Shown here: in pieces, positions 42,678 through 52,043 of the stretch
Layout of the letters: the number at the start of each line of letters is the position of its first letter
Position numbering within the stretch: position 1 is the stretch's first letter
Assembly: GCF_015163075.1 (NCBI RefSeq)
Contig: NZ_JADDXU010000023.1
Span: forward strand, 62,001-126,000
Length of the DNA stretch: 64,000 nt
Reading direction: 5' to 3'
DNA from: Streptomyces justiciae
GTDB taxonomy: Bacteria > Actinomycetota > Actinomycetes > Streptomycetales > Streptomycetaceae
Position numbers and translations under genes: made by a program
Notes under the pieces: model-generated
Databases searched by the model: none
What the model saw: only the letters and a program-made list of their open reading frames with translations
What the model was told of the DNA's origin: nothing

Positions 42678-44198
42678 ATGACGAGTTCCGCGCATCCCGC
42701 TCCGCTGCCCGGCCACGTGGACGTGCTGATCGTCGGCGCCGGGATCTCCGGCATCGACGCCGCGTACCGAGTGCGGTCGCAGTGTCCGGATCGGTCGTAC
42801 GCCCTGCTGGAGGCCCGTGAGTCCCTGGGCGGGACGTGGGATCTGTTCCGGTACCCCGGCGTCCGGGCCGACTCCGACATCTTCACGCTGAGTTTTCCGT
42901 TCCAGCCGTGGACCGGTGAGAACTCCATGGCCGACGGGCCAGAGATCCTCGACTACCTGCGCCGAACCGTGCGGCGCTTCGGCATCGACCGGCACCTGCA
43001 CTGCAACACGAAGGTGGTCGCGGCCGACTGGTCGGGGGAGACGGCGCATTGGACGGTGACCGTCGAGCGCGGCGGTGAGGACGGGCCGGTCCGGTCGACG
43101 GTGACGTGCTCCTTCCTCTACCTGTGCACCGGCTATTACGACTACGAGCGCGGCCATGAACCGCAGTTTCCCGGTGTCGAGTCCTTCGCGGGTACGGTCG
43201 TGCACCCGCAGTTCTGGCCCGACGGGCTCGACCACGCCGGCAAGAACGTCGTAGTGATCGGCAGCGGCGCCACCGCGATCACGGTCGTGCCCGCGATGGC
43301 GCGCGACGCGGCGAAGGTGACGATGCTCCAGCGCACGCCGACCTGGATCAGCGTGCTGCCGCGTCGCGACCGCGTCGCCGCCAGGATCCGGCGGTTCCTG
43401 CCCGCCGGGCTGGCGCACCGGGTCATCCGGGCGCGCAACGCCGCCTACTCCAACGGCTTCTACCACTACTGCCGGCGCTTTCCGGACCGGGCGCGGGCGC
43501 TGCTGACCCAGGCCGCCGCCCGGCGGATCGGCCCGGAGGCGGCACGTGAGCACTTCACCCCTTCCTATGCGCCGTGGGACCAGAGGGTATGCATCACGGC
43601 CGACGCGGACCTGTTCAAGGCGATCCGGCGCGAGGACGTCGAGGTGGTCACCGATCACATCGACAGCTTCGTCCCCGAGGGGATCCGCCTGCGATCGGGC
43701 CGGGTCCTGCCGGCCGACGTCGTCGTGACGGCGACCGGACTGCGCATGCTGGCGCTCGGCCACATCGCCGTGAGCGTGGAGGGCCGACCGGTCGACCCCG
43801 CGGGTCACATGTTGTGGCGCGGAGCCATGCTCAACGACGTGCCGAACCTCGCACTGTGCTTCGGCTACGTCAATCTGTCCTGGACGATGCGGGCGGACCT
43901 CACCGCGCGGCTGGTGTGCCGGGTCCTCAACCACATGCGCCGCGCGGACCTCGCCGCGGTCACCCCTCCCGCGGAGCCCGGTGTCCGGGAGCAGCCCATG
44001 ATCGAGCTGGCGTCCGGCTATGTCCAAAGGGGCGTCCAGAGCTTCCCCCGGCAGGGCCACCGCACCCCGTGGCGGATGCACCAGACCTATCTGCTCGACA
44101 CCGCCGACATCGCGCGCGCGAACCTCCGCCGCGAGCTGCACGGCGTGCCTCGCGCGTCGGTGCGCCCGGTCGGCGATGACGTCCGGCTGGGAGGCTGA
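42678..44198 (+). CDS. Baeyer-Villiger flavin monooxygenase
   Basis: A 506-residue class B FAD/NADPH monooxygenase. The FAD motif is LIVGAGISGIDAAYRV (18-33) and the NADPH motif VVVIGSGATAITVVP (191-205). The Baeyer-Villiger fingerprint F-x-G-x-x-x-H-x-x-x-W is complete at 170-180 in FAGTVVHPQFW. The sequence GGTWDLFRYPGVRADSD is the usual start of the substrate-side loop. The enzyme inserts oxygen next to a carbonyl, giving an ester or lactone from a ketone. The next gene, a serine esterase two bases downstream, would hydrolyse it. No strong Shine-Dalgarno sequence is visible before ATG 42678. The AraC gene upstream probably controls it. Confidence 0.92.
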   Translation: MTSSAHPAPLPGHVDVLIVGAGISGIDAAYRVRSQCPDRSYALLEARESLGGTWDLFRYPGVRADSDIFTLSFPFQPWTGENSMADGPEILDYLRRTVRRFGIDRHLHCNTKVVAADWSGETAHWTVTVERGGEDGPVRSTVTCSFLYLCTGYYDYERGHEPQFPGVESFAGTVVHPQFWPDGLDHAGKNVVVIGSGATAITVVPAMARDAAKVTMLQRTPTWISVLPRRDRVAARIRRFLPAGLAHRVIRARNAAYSNGFYHYCRRFPDRARALLTQAAARRIGPEAAREHFTPSYAPWDQRVCITADADLFKAIRREDVEVVTDHIDSFVPEGIRLRSGRVLPADVVVTATGLRMLALGHIAVSVEGRPVDPAGHMLWRGAMLNDVPNLALCFGYVNLSWTMRADLTARLVCRVLNHMRRADLAAVTPPAEPGVREQPMIELASGYVQRGVQSFPRQGHRTPWRMHQTYLLDTADIARANLRRELHGVPRASVRPVGDDVRLGG

Positions 44199-44200
44199 CC

Positions 44201-45337
44201 GTGGCGGATCTGGACGGAGTGTGCGACGAGCGTTTCGCGGAGCTGGCTGCGCGGCTGTCCGGGAACCTCGACGCGGGCGACGAACTCGGCGCCTCGATCG
44301 CGGTCATGGTCGACGGGGAGTCGGTGGTCGACCTGTGGGGCGGATGGGCCGATCAGGACCGTACGGCGCCGTGGCGGCGCGACACGATCACCAATGTGTG
44401 GTCGTGCACGAAGACGGTCACCTCCCTGGCGGCGCTGCTGCTGGTGGAGCGGGGACTGCTCGACGTCGATGCCCCGGTGGCCCGGTACTGGCCGGAGTTC
44501 GCCGCGCGCGGCAAGGCAGGTGTGCTGGTCCGGCACCTGCTGTCGCACACCTCCGGTGTCTCGGGGTGGGACCGGCCTGTGACCGTCGCGGACGTCCTCG
44601 ATGTGCCGGCGTCGACGGCCCGGCTGGCCGCGCAGGCGCCGTGGTGGCCCCCGGGCACGGCGTCCGGTTACCACCTGCTCAACTACGGCCATCTGGTGGG
44701 CGAGTTGGTCCGACGGATCGACGGGCGCACTCTGGGCGGGTTCGTCGCCGAGGAGATCGCCGGCCCGCTCGGCGCCGACTTCCACATCGGTCTGCCGGAC
44801 TCCGAGTTCGGCAGGGTCGCCGATGTCGTACCGCCGCCGTTCCGGTCGAGCGATCTCGCCGGCGCCGATCCGAACGGTGTGGCGATGAAGACCTTCACCG
44901 GCCCTCTCGGCGGTGCCGAGGAGTCATGGCGCCCCGAGTGGCGTCGCTCCGAGATCGGCGCGGCGAGCGGCCACGGCAACGCCCGGTCGCTCGCCAGGAT
45001 CCACTCCGTCATCGCCTGCGGCGGCACGCTCGACGACGTACGCCTGCTGTCGCCACAGACCATCGACCTGATCTTCCGCCAGCAGACCAACGGACCGGAC
45101 CTGGTGCTCGGGATGCATCTGCGCTTCGGCATCGGGTTCGGGCTGCCGTCCCCGGCGGTGCCGTATCTCCCGGAAGGACGGATCTGCTTCTGGACCGGAT
45201 GGGGCGGATCGGTGGTCGTGATCGACACCGAACGCCGGGCCGCGATCTCGTACGTCATGAACCACATGGGCACCGGGCTGCTCGGCAGCGACCGCACGAC
45301 CCAGTACGTCAAGGCCGCTTTCGCGGCCCTGGATTGA
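44201..45337 (+). CDS. Serine hydrolase of the beta-lactamase/EstB esterase family
   Basis: A 378-residue class C-beta-lactamase-fold enzyme. The nucleophile motif S-x-x-K is Ser68-Cys-Thr-Lys71 in NVWSCTKTVTSL, and YHLLNYGHLVGEL supplies the Tyr-x-Asn-like second element. There is no signal peptide, so it is a cytoplasmic esterase (EstB type) rather than a beta-lactamase. It starts with GTG two bases after the monooxygenase stop, so the two are co-translated. The expected job is to open the ester or lactone made by the Baeyer-Villiger enzyme, giving an alcohol and an acid for the CoA ligase downstream. Confidence 0.88.
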   Translation: MADLDGVCDERFAELAARLSGNLDAGDELGASIAVMVDGESVVDLWGGWADQDRTAPWRRDTITNVWSCTKTVTSLAALLLVERGLLDVDAPVARYWPEFAARGKAGVLVRHLLSHTSGVSGWDRPVTVADVLDVPASTARLAAQAPWWPPGTASGYHLLNYGHLVGELVRRIDGRTLGGFVAEEIAGPLGADFHIGLPDSEFGRVADVVPPPFRSSDLAGADPNGVAMKTFTGPLGGAEESWRPEWRRSEIGAASGHGNARSLARIHSVIACGGTLDDVRLLSPQTIDLIFRQQTNGPDLVLGMHLRFGIGFGLPSPAVPYLPEGRICFWTGWGGSVVVIDTERRAAISYVMNHMGTGLLGSDRTTQYVKAAFAALD

Positions 45338-45347
45338 AGGTGCGCCG

Positions 45348-46931
45348 ATGACTTTCGTAAGTCCCCATGCCGATGTGGTGCTGCCTGAACGGGGGCTGCA
45401 CGCCTACCTGTTCGCAGGTCTGGGCCCCGCCGACCTGGACCGAGTCGCGCTGGTCTCCGCGGAGTCCGGTGACATGCTGACGTACGGGTCCTTGCGTACG
45501 AGCGTCGACGAGTTCGCCGCCGAGCTGGCGGCGCGTGGCGTCCGCCCCGCCGACACGGTGGCGCTGCTGTGTCCGAACGTGCCGGCGTTCGCGGTTGCGT
45601 TCCACGGGATCCTGCGGGCCGGCGCCACCGTGACCACAGTGAACGTGCTGTCGACTGTGGCTGAGATCGCCAAGCAGCTGACCGCCTCCGGGGCGCGGAC
45701 GCTGGTGACGGTGACGTCCCTGGCCGCGAAGGCCGGCGAAGCGGTGGGCGCGGCTGGGCTGCACCCGGGCGCGACCCTGATTCTGGACGCCGAACGCCCG
45801 CCCGTGTCCGGCCCGGCGCCCGCGCCTGACCGGTTCGACCCGGCCGAGCGAGTGGCCGTACTGCCCTACAGCTCCGGCACCACCGGCCTACCGAAGGGGG
45901 TGATGCTGACCCATCGCAACCTGGCGGCCAACATCGCGCAGCTCACGCCGGTCCTGGACCTGCGTTCCGACGACGTGGTGCTCGCGGTCCTGCCGTTCTT
46001 CCACATCTACGGCATGTCGGTGCTGCTGAACTCGACACTGGCCGCACGCGGCCGCGTCGTGACCATGGCCCGGTTCGACCTGTCGGCGTTCTTGGAGGCC
46101 GTCCAGCGCCACCGGGTCACCTACCTGTTCATCGCGCCGCCGATCGCGGTGGCCCTGGCCAAGCATCCGATGGTCGACTCCTACGACCTGAGCTCGCTGC
46201 GGGCGATCGTCAGCGGTGCGGCCCCGCTGGACGAGGAGTTGGGCGCGGCGGTGGCCCGGCGGTTGTCGGTGCCGGTCGTGCAGGGGTACGGCATGACCGA
46301 GCTGAGCCCGGTCAGCCACCTCGTGCCGGTGGCCGACGGCGGGGCGGGGGTCGCTGGGTGCCGCGCGCCGATCGAGGCTGCCGGCTGGCCGTTGCCCAAC
46401 ACGGTCAACAAGCTCGTCGCCCCCGCGACCGGCGCCGAGATCGGTGTGCCCGCCGACGGGTTGAGCGAGCCCGGGGAGCTGTGGGTGCGCGGGCCGAACG
46501 TGATGGCGGGCTACCTGGGCAATCCGCAGGCCACCGCCGAGACGCTCGACGCCGAGGGGTTCCTGCACACCGGGGATCTGGCGAGAGTCGATGCCACCGG
46601 ATGCGTGTACATCGTCGACCGCATCAAGGAGCTCATCAAGTACAAGGGTTACCAGGTCGCGCCGGCCGAGCTGGAGGCGCTGCTGCTGACCCACCCGGAG
46701 ATCACCGACGCCGCGGTGATCGGCGTGGCCGACGCCGAGGGCGAGGAGACACCGAAGGCGTTCGTCGTCGCTGCGGATCCCGCGTTGAGCGCCGCGCGGG
46801 TGATGGAGTTCGTCGCCGCGCAGGTCGCGCCCTACAAGAAGGTGCGGGCCGTCGAGTTCGTCGCCGCGATCCCCAAGTCATCGGCGGGCAAGATCCTGCG
46901 CAAGGAACTGAGATCCAACCAGCCGCTGTGA
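45348..46931 (+). CDS. Acyl-CoA synthetase (4-coumarate-CoA ligase-like AMP-forming)
   Basis: A 527-residue ANL-superfamily ligase that activates a carboxylic acid to the CoA thioester using ATP. The AMP-binding P-loop reads YSSGTTGLPKGVMLTHRN, the A5 motif VVQGYGMTELSP, the A8/hinge region GDLARVDATGCVYIVDRIKE and the C-terminal catalytic Lys lies in PKSSAGKILRKEL. The family resembles plant-type 4CL and benzoate ligases. It follows the esterase by 10 bases. In the proposed path it activates the acid released by the esterase. Confidence 0.92.
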   Translation: MTFVSPHADVVLPERGLHAYLFAGLGPADLDRVALVSAESGDMLTYGSLRTSVDEFAAELAARGVRPADTVALLCPNVPAFAVAFHGILRAGATVTTVNVLSTVAEIAKQLTASGARTLVTVTSLAAKAGEAVGAAGLHPGATLILDAERPPVSGPAPAPDRFDPAERVAVLPYSSGTTGLPKGVMLTHRNLAANIAQLTPVLDLRSDDVVLAVLPFFHIYGMSVLLNSTLAARGRVVTMARFDLSAFLEAVQRHRVTYLFIAPPIAVALAKHPMVDSYDLSSLRAIVSGAAPLDEELGAAVARRLSVPVVQGYGMTELSPVSHLVPVADGGAGVAGCRAPIEAAGWPLPNTVNKLVAPATGAEIGVPADGLSEPGELWVRGPNVMAGYLGNPQATAETLDAEGFLHTGDLARVDATGCVYIVDRIKELIKYKGYQVAPAELEALLLTHPEITDAAVIGVADAEGEETPKAFVVAADPALSAARVMEFVAAQVAPYKKVRAVEFVAAIPKSSAGKILRKELRSNQPL

Positions 46932-46958
46932 CCAGCGGCCCGCAACTTCTGCCATGAT

Positions 46959-46974
46959 TATGACGAGTGTTATA
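46959..46974. promoter_or_regulatory. TATGAC-N4-GTTATA operator before the ABM gene
   Basis: TATGACGAGTGTTATA lies 18 bases upstream of ATG 46993. Its arms match, in the opposite orientation, the site at 41387-41402 in front of the LmrA-type TetR gene. It is followed by AGAGAGG, the ribosome binding site, so repression would block initiation. Confidence 0.5.
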
Positions 46975-46992
46975 TCGAGAGAGGTGTACCCC

Positions 46993-47316
46993 ATGGCCGA
47001 GCCGGTGGTCCTGGTGGCGACGATGGTCGCGAAGCCGGGCCAGGAAGAGCTGGTCGAGAAGACGTTCAAGGCGGCCATACCCGCGGTGCTTGCCGAACCC
47101 GGGTGCCTGCAGTACGCGCTGCATCGCAAGGCGGGAACCACCGGCGAGTTCGTCATGATCGAGAAATGGGCCTCGCAGGAGGCACTGGGCGCGCACATGA
47201 AGGGCGCCGCGATGCGCGAGATCGGCGTCGCCCTGGCGCAGGCACTGGCCGGCCCCCCGGACGCGCTCTTCCTGGAGGCGATCCCTGTCGGCGCCCCGGA
47301 GTCCGGCGCCATCTGA
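46993..47316 (+). CDS. Antibiotic biosynthesis monooxygenase (ABM)-domain protein
   Basis: A 107-residue ferredoxin-like-fold protein. VVLVATMVAKPGQEELVEKTF, then CLQYALHRKAG, then FVMIEKWASQEALGAHM are the repeated elements of small dimeric ABM enzymes, which include cofactor-free quinol monooxygenases. ATG 46993 with GAGAGAGG eight bases upstream is chosen over ATG 46954, which lies upstream of the operator. A separate promoter from the preceding ligase is likely because of the TATGAC-N4-GTTATA site. It may act on a quinol or phenol in the same pathway. Confidence 0.87.
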   Translation: MAEPVVLVATMVAKPGQEELVEKTFKAAIPAVLAEPGCLQYALHRKAGTTGEFVMIEKWASQEALGAHMKGAAMREIGVALAQALAGPPDALFLEAIPVGAPESGAI

Positions 47317-47387
47317 CCGCACGCGGGACCGGGCCGACGGACACACCGTGCGGCCCTGGATCCCCCACGCAACCGAGGAGTTTTCCT

Positions 47388-48407
47388 ATGAAGAGCCTGA
47401 TGTTCGTCGCCCCCGGGCAACTGCGCTTCGACGAGATCGACGCCCCCACCCTCGTCGAGGGCGCGGACGCCCTCGTGCGTCCGCTCGCGGCCACGACGTG
47501 CGACCTCGACCACCATGTCATCGGAGACAAGACGCCGTTCTCCGGATTCGGCCCGTTCCCGCTCGGCCACGAGTGCGTGGGCACGGTGGTCGAGGTCGGC
47601 CCCGACTGCACGGACATCGCGGTCGGCGACGTCGTCGGCGTCGCCTGGCACATCGCCTGCGGCACATGCGCACAGTGCAAGCTCGGCCACACCGCCCGCT
47701 GCCTCCTCCACGGTGACGCCCAGTACGGGCTCCCCGTGAACGGGGCCTGGGGCGGGACCTTCGACGAACTCATCCGCGTCCCCTACGCCGACTTCAACCT
47801 GGCCAAGCTGCCCGCCGGAATCGACCCCGTGCACCTCGCCTCGATCGGCGACAACCTCGCCCTCGGCTGGGAGACGGTGATGCCGACCGTCGCCGGAATC
47901 ACCGACCCGAAGATCGCGGTCTTCGGCGGGACCGGCTCCATCGGCCTGTACTGCGTCGACGTCGCGGTCCACTGCGCCGGCGCCCGCACCGTGTACTACG
48001 ACGACGACCCAGTCCGGATGAAGGTCGCCGAGCAGCTCGGCGCCGAGGTCCACGACGTCAACGGCAAGCGAGAGAAGGACTTCCATCTCGCCGTGGACGC
48101 CAGCTGCAACCCCGAACGACTTCGCAAGGCCCTGCTGTCGGTCATGCCAGAGGGCTACGTCAACAGCGTCGGCATCTACTTCGACGAGGTCCAGCTGCCC
48201 CTGCTGGCCCTGTACCAGCGCGGAGTCCACTTCCACAACGGCAAGGGACACGCCCGGCCCAATATGACACCCACGCTGGAAGCCGTGGCCGCCGGGAAGC
48301 TCCACCCTGAACTGGTCACCAGCGGGATCTATCAATGGGACGAGATCCCCGACATCCTGACCTCCGACCACGCCGGCCACAAGCCGATCTTCCTCTTGGA
48401 CAATTGA
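47388..48407 (+). CDS. Zinc-dependent alcohol dehydrogenase (MDR family)
   Basis: A 339-residue medium-chain dehydrogenase. The catalytic zinc ligands are Cys near TTCDLDHHV and His-Glu in LGHECVGTVVEVG. The structural zinc is bound by four Cys in CGTCAQCKLGHTARC. The NAD(P) Rossmann motif is AVFGGTGSIGLYCVDVA. It oxidises a secondary or primary alcohol, or reduces the reverse. It lies 71 bases after the ABM gene; GAGG is 10 bases upstream of ATG 47388. It could provide the ketone consumed by the Baeyer-Villiger monooxygenase. A hairpin terminator ends the unit. Confidence 0.92.
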   Translation: MKSLMFVAPGQLRFDEIDAPTLVEGADALVRPLAATTCDLDHHVIGDKTPFSGFGPFPLGHECVGTVVEVGPDCTDIAVGDVVGVAWHIACGTCAQCKLGHTARCLLHGDAQYGLPVNGAWGGTFDELIRVPYADFNLAKLPAGIDPVHLASIGDNLALGWETVMPTVAGITDPKIAVFGGTGSIGLYCVDVAVHCAGARTVYYDDDPVRMKVAEQLGAEVHDVNGKREKDFHLAVDASCNPERLRKALLSVMPEGYVNSVGIYFDEVQLPLLALYQRGVHFHNGKGHARPNMTPTLEAVAAGKLHPELVTSGIYQWDEIPDILTSDHAGHKPIFLLDN

Positions 48408-48483
48408 GAGCACGGTCGGCACCAGGCCGACAGGCTTCACGTCCACGGCGGGGTCGAGAACACCCGCGCCAGGTGACACCCCC

Positions 48484-48516
48484 GGCTGCTGTGCCCATGC
48501 CGCCGGCACAGCAGCC
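48484..48516 (+). terminator. Hairpin terminator after the alcohol dehydrogenase
   Basis: GGCTGCTGTGCC (48484-48495) and GGCACAGCAGCC (48505-48516) are perfect 12-bp arms around a nine-base loop, 77 bases after the stop codon. There is no T-run. Confidence 0.6.
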
Positions 48517-48595
48517 CGGCGCCAAGCCGGGCCTCCGCCAACAGGCGCGCACCAGGCCGCGCCGCACCGCCCCCCCCCGCACAGAACGAGAATCG

Positions 48596-49282
48596 ATGAA
48601 CCCCGAAACCCCACAGCCGGCCCAGCGCGGCACCGGCCCCACCGTCCTGGAAGACGACCTGCAGCAGCGTCGACGCGCCGTCACCGCGCTCGGCGACGAG
48701 CTCCGCGCCCTCGTCGATGCCGCAGTCGGCGCCGAAGCCCCCACCGAGACGCTGCACCTTGTCGCCGACGCCGCCCGCCGCCTCACCGATCAGCTGGTCG
48801 ACCCCCGGCGCCTGCGGGCGAGTGTCCCCGCCATCGACGACTTCGCCACCGGCCGGCGCTTCTACAACCCCGTCTCAGGCAAGGGCAACCCCCTCGCTCC
48901 CCCCATCCGCGTGGAAACCACCGCCGACACCGTCACCGGCCACTGCACCCTCTCCCTCGCACACGAGGGTCCGCCGGGTTACGCGCATGGCGGCATGAGC
49001 GCCATGCTCCTCGACGAACTCATGGGCCTGGTCTGCCTGCACAACGCACGCCCGTCGATGACTGTCGCCCTCACCACCCGCTACCTGCGGCCCGTCCCGC
49101 TTGACACGCCCCTGCGCGCCCAGGCCCGCATCACCCGCACCGAGAACCGAAAGACCTACGTCCACGGATCTATCGCCACCGAAACGCACCCTGCCCAGCA
49201 CCTCGTCGAAGCAGAGGGCGTCTTCGTCTCGCCCGACCTCGACCACAGTCGCGCACTCTTCCCCCACTTGCCCCTTCCATAA
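48596..49282 (+). CDS. PaaI-like hotdog-fold thioesterase
   Basis: A 228-residue hotdog-fold protein. The catalytic helix region reads GYAHGGMSAMLLDELMGLV, the usual HGG-M-x-x-L-x-D-E pattern of PaaI/4HBT-type acyl-CoA thioesterases, followed by MTVALTTRYLRPVPLDTP. The first 100 residues are an extra N-terminal stretch with predicted helices. It probably hydrolyses an aromatic or acyl CoA ester. The start ATG 48596 follows a run of nine Cs and a weak GAACGAG. It lies 188 bases after the alcohol dehydrogenase, beyond the terminator, so it probably has its own promoter. Confidence 0.82.
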   Translation: MNPETPQPAQRGTGPTVLEDDLQQRRRAVTALGDELRALVDAAVGAEAPTETLHLVADAARRLTDQLVDPRRLRASVPAIDDFATGRRFYNPVSGKGNPLAPPIRVETTADTVTGHCTLSLAHEGPPGYAHGGMSAMLLDELMGLVCLHNARPSMTVALTTRYLRPVPLDTPLRAQARITRTENRKTYVHGSIATETHPAQHLVEAEGVFVSPDLDHSRALFPHLPLP

Positions 49283-49616
49283 AGGGTTTTGAAGGCGTTC
49301 CGGAGCTGGCCGGGTTCGTCGAGCCCGGCCCAGGTCGAGCCGGGCCTCCCGTAAGGACGGAAATCTGGTGTCTTCTTGATCATCAGATCCGCGTGCGGGC
49401 GCTCGCAGGCGCCGCAAAACGGCTTGACCGCGGCGTCGGACGGCTCCTGCGGCCAGCCGTCGTCGCAGACCACGAGATGTGGAGCGTCGGCGAGGCCGGG
49501 CCGTTCCGGCCGATGCGGGCTGATCGCCTTGATTGCTTGAGACCATGAACCCTCACCCACAAGACATCCGTCGGGACTCGACGGCCGACTGCGCAGATCT
49601 CCGTACAGCCCCCGCC
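49283..49616 (-). other. Unassigned open region between thioesterase and phosphatase genes
   Basis: About 330 bases without a confident gene. On the minus strand one frame stays open (it extends into both neighbours) and reads APHLVVCDDGWPQEPSD, then KPFCGACERPHADLMIKK, then TPDFRPYGRPGSTWAGL. It has a C-x-x-C pair and protein-like composition, but no start and no known family, so it may be the remnant of a gene. Confidence 0.3.
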
Positions 49617-52043
49617 CTACTTGGGGGAGCTCTCCAGCGCGCACTCGGCCCAGATCGTCTTGCCTGTTGTGGTGTGGCGGGTGCCCCAGCGCTGGGAGAG
49701 CTGGGCGACCAGGAACAGGCCGCGTCCTCCCTCGTCGAAGGTGCGCGCCCGGCGCAGGTGCGGGGAGGTGGTGCTGGCGTCGGACACCTCGCATATGAGG
49801 GCCTGGTCGTGAATCAGCCGCAGCACGATGGGCGCGTAACCGTACCGGATGGCGTTGGTGACCAGTTCACTGACGACCAGCTCGATGACGAAAACAGCCT
49901 CTTCCAGTCCCCATGCGACCAGCTGGGCGGCTGCTTGCTTGCGGACCTTGCCGACGGCAGCAGGGTCGGCGGGCAGTTCCCAGACGGCCACCCGGTCGGC
50001 GCTGAGGGCACGGGTGCGGGCGATGAGCAGTGCGACGTCGTCGACGGGGCGCTCGATGAGCATGTTGTCCAGCACGTTGTCACAGATCGTCTCCAGCGAC
50101 TCGGTGGATCCTGCCAGGACGTGGCGCAGCCTGTTGAGTCCCAGATCGATGTCTCGATCGTAGGATTCGATCAAGCCGTCGGTGAACAGGACGAGCAGAC
50201 TTCCTTCCGGCAGTTCCAGCTCGGTGGTCTCGAACGGCAGACCGCCCAGGCCCAGCGGGGGACCGGTGGGCACGTCGAGGAAGTCGACCGAGCCGTCCGG
50301 GCTGACGACCGCCGGCTGCAGGTGACCGGCGCGGGCGAGGCTGCAGCGGCGGGAAATCGGGTCATACACCGCGTACAGGCAGGTGGCGCCGATCTCGCTT
50401 GAGACGTCGCCCCCTTTGTCGAGCTCGGCGTCTGCGGACCGGCTGATGACCAGGTCGTCCAGCTGGGTGAGGAGTTCGTCGGGGGAGAGGTCGACGTCGG
50501 CAAGCGTACGAACCGCGGTGCGCAACCCCGCCATGGACGCGGAAGCATGGATACCGTGCCCCACGACGTCCCCGACAACCAGGGCGACTCGGGCGCCGGA
50601 CAGGGGAATGACGTCGAACCAGTCACCCCCGACGCCGACCCGGGAGTCTGCGGGCAGATATCGACTGGCGGCTTCCACTGCTGCGTGGCTGGGCATTCGG
50701 TGTGGCAGCAGACTCCGTTGGAGGGCGACCGCTGTTGCCCGCTCGTGTGTGTAACGGCGTGCGTTGTCCACGCAGACCGCCGCTCTGGCCACCAGTTCCC
50801 CGGCGAGGAGCAGGTCGTCCTCAGCGAAGGGGTCCGGCCGTCCCCGGCGTGCGAAGACGGCCACGCCGAGGGGGTGCCCGCGGGCGTGCAGCGGCACCGC
50901 CATCAACGAGTCGATGCCCTGCGCGACCGAAGGTGGGAGTTGCGCGACCCAGCCGTCGAAATCTGCATCCCCCGGTCTCACCAGGACAGGAGCGCCGGAA
51001 GCCAGGCAACGACGCGAAGGGGAGGCATCCGCGCAGGCCTGCACCTGCCCTGGCGTCACGACAGACGGGACGGCACCTTCAATGCCGGTCTCACACGCGA
51101 CCCGGCGCAGCATTACGTCGCCGGGAAGCGGGCCGTCGGCCGGCTCCTCGCTGCGGAGCACCGATTCCAGAAGATCGATACAGGCGACATCGGCGAACTC
51201 TGGAACGGTGACCTCGGCCAGCTCCCGGGCGGTATGTTCCACGTTCAGCGTGGTCCCGATCCGAGCGCCGGCCCTGTCCAACAGGGCGAGCCTCTCCCGC
51301 GCCTGGTACTCGTTGGTGATGTCGAGCGAGCAGACCCACACGCCCTGTACCGGACCGGATGCCCCCTTGAGCGGCCACACGAAGACGGTCCACGCATGGG
51401 GGCGGGATTCACCCGGTGCCCGCACAAATATCTGCTTCTTCCCCGGCTCACCGGCCCCCAGCGCAGTGAAGATCAGCTCCTCGACCTCGGTATAGGGGGG
51501 ACCCGGTAGGAATTCCGTCAGACGCAGCCCGCGTACCTCGTCCTCCCTGACGCCGATCACTCTGGCACCGGCGTCACTGATCCGAAGCAGCCGACCATCC
51601 GCGTCGTATATCGCGGTGGAGAAAACCGACTGTTCGAATGCCCACTCAGTGAGGACTTCGGCCTCACGTCGACAGCGCTTGACTCCCGGAGCAGCCACCA
51701 GGGACCACCTTTGGGTTCCGTCATCCCCGGTCGTGGGAACGGCCAGAAGTTCCACGGTGACACTACTGCCGTTCCGGTGTCGCAGCTCGATCTCGCTGCT
51801 CCACGACGAGCGCGTTCTCAGAGCTTGCCTGGCCTCTCCGGGCAACCGCCCGGAGAGCAGGTTGGTTGCGGAGTGCCCCACGACTTCTGCGGAGGAGTAT
51901 CCGAGCAGCCGCTCGGCGCCGGTGCTCCACTCCGTGAGAACGCCGTGTTCGTCCGACACGGCCGTACTCAGCCAGGACAACGTCGGCTCCCGATCGGCCC
52001 GGGCCTCAGCCGGTGTGACGCAGTACCGCCCATGGTCACTCAT
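49617..52043 (-). CDS. PAS/GAF-domain SpoIIE-type PP2C phosphatase with C-terminal anti-sigma-like ATPase
   Basis: An 808-residue multi-domain regulator. Two PAS domains (about 20-120 and 145-265, the second ending VWVCSLDITNEYQARERLA) are followed by a GAF domain (about 280-430). A SpoIIE phosphatase domain (about 440-665) has GVGGDWFDVIPLSG and VALVVGDVVGHGI with metal-binding Asp residues. The C-terminal HATPase_c of the RsbW/SpoIIAB type has FVIELVVSELVTNAIRYGY and DEGGRGLFLVAQLSQRWG. Such proteins combine dephosphorylation of an anti-sigma antagonist with kinase activity in partner-switching stress control, and are numerous in Streptomyces. There is no anti-sigma antagonist next to it. 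No membrane segment is seen. Confidence 0.9.
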   Translation of the reverse strand: MSDHGRYCVTPAEARADREPTLSWLSTAVSDEHGVLTEWSTGAERLLGYSSAEVVGHSATNLLSGRLPGEARQALRTRSSWSSEIELRHRNGSSVTVELLAVPTTGDDGTQRWSLVAAPGVKRCRREAEVLTEWAFEQSVFSTAIYDADGRLLRISDAGARVIGVREDEVRGLRLTEFLPGPPYTEVEELIFTALGAGEPGKKQIFVRAPGESRPHAWTVFVWPLKGASGPVQGVWVCSLDITNEYQARERLALLDRAGARIGTTLNVEHTARELAEVTVPEFADVACIDLLESVLRSEEPADGPLPGDVMLRRVACETGIEGAVPSVVTPGQVQACADASPSRRCLASGAPVLVRPGDADFDGWVAQLPPSVAQGIDSLMAVPLHARGHPLGVAVFARRGRPDPFAEDDLLLAGELVARAAVCVDNARRYTHERATAVALQRSLLPHRMPSHAAVEAASRYLPADSRVGVGGDWFDVIPLSGARVALVVGDVVGHGIHASASMAGLRTAVRTLADVDLSPDELLTQLDDLVISRSADAELDKGGDVSSEIGATCLYAVYDPISRRCSLARAGHLQPAVVSPDGSVDFLDVPTGPPLGLGGLPFETTELELPEGSLLVLFTDGLIESYDRDIDLGLNRLRHVLAGSTESLETICDNVLDNMLIERPVDDVALLIARTRALSADRVAVWELPADPAAVGKVRKQAAAQLVAWGLEEAVFVIELVVSELVTNAIRYGYAPIVLRLIHDQALICEVSDASTTSPHLRRARTFDEGGRGLFLVAQLSQRWGTRHTTTGKTIWAECALESSPK

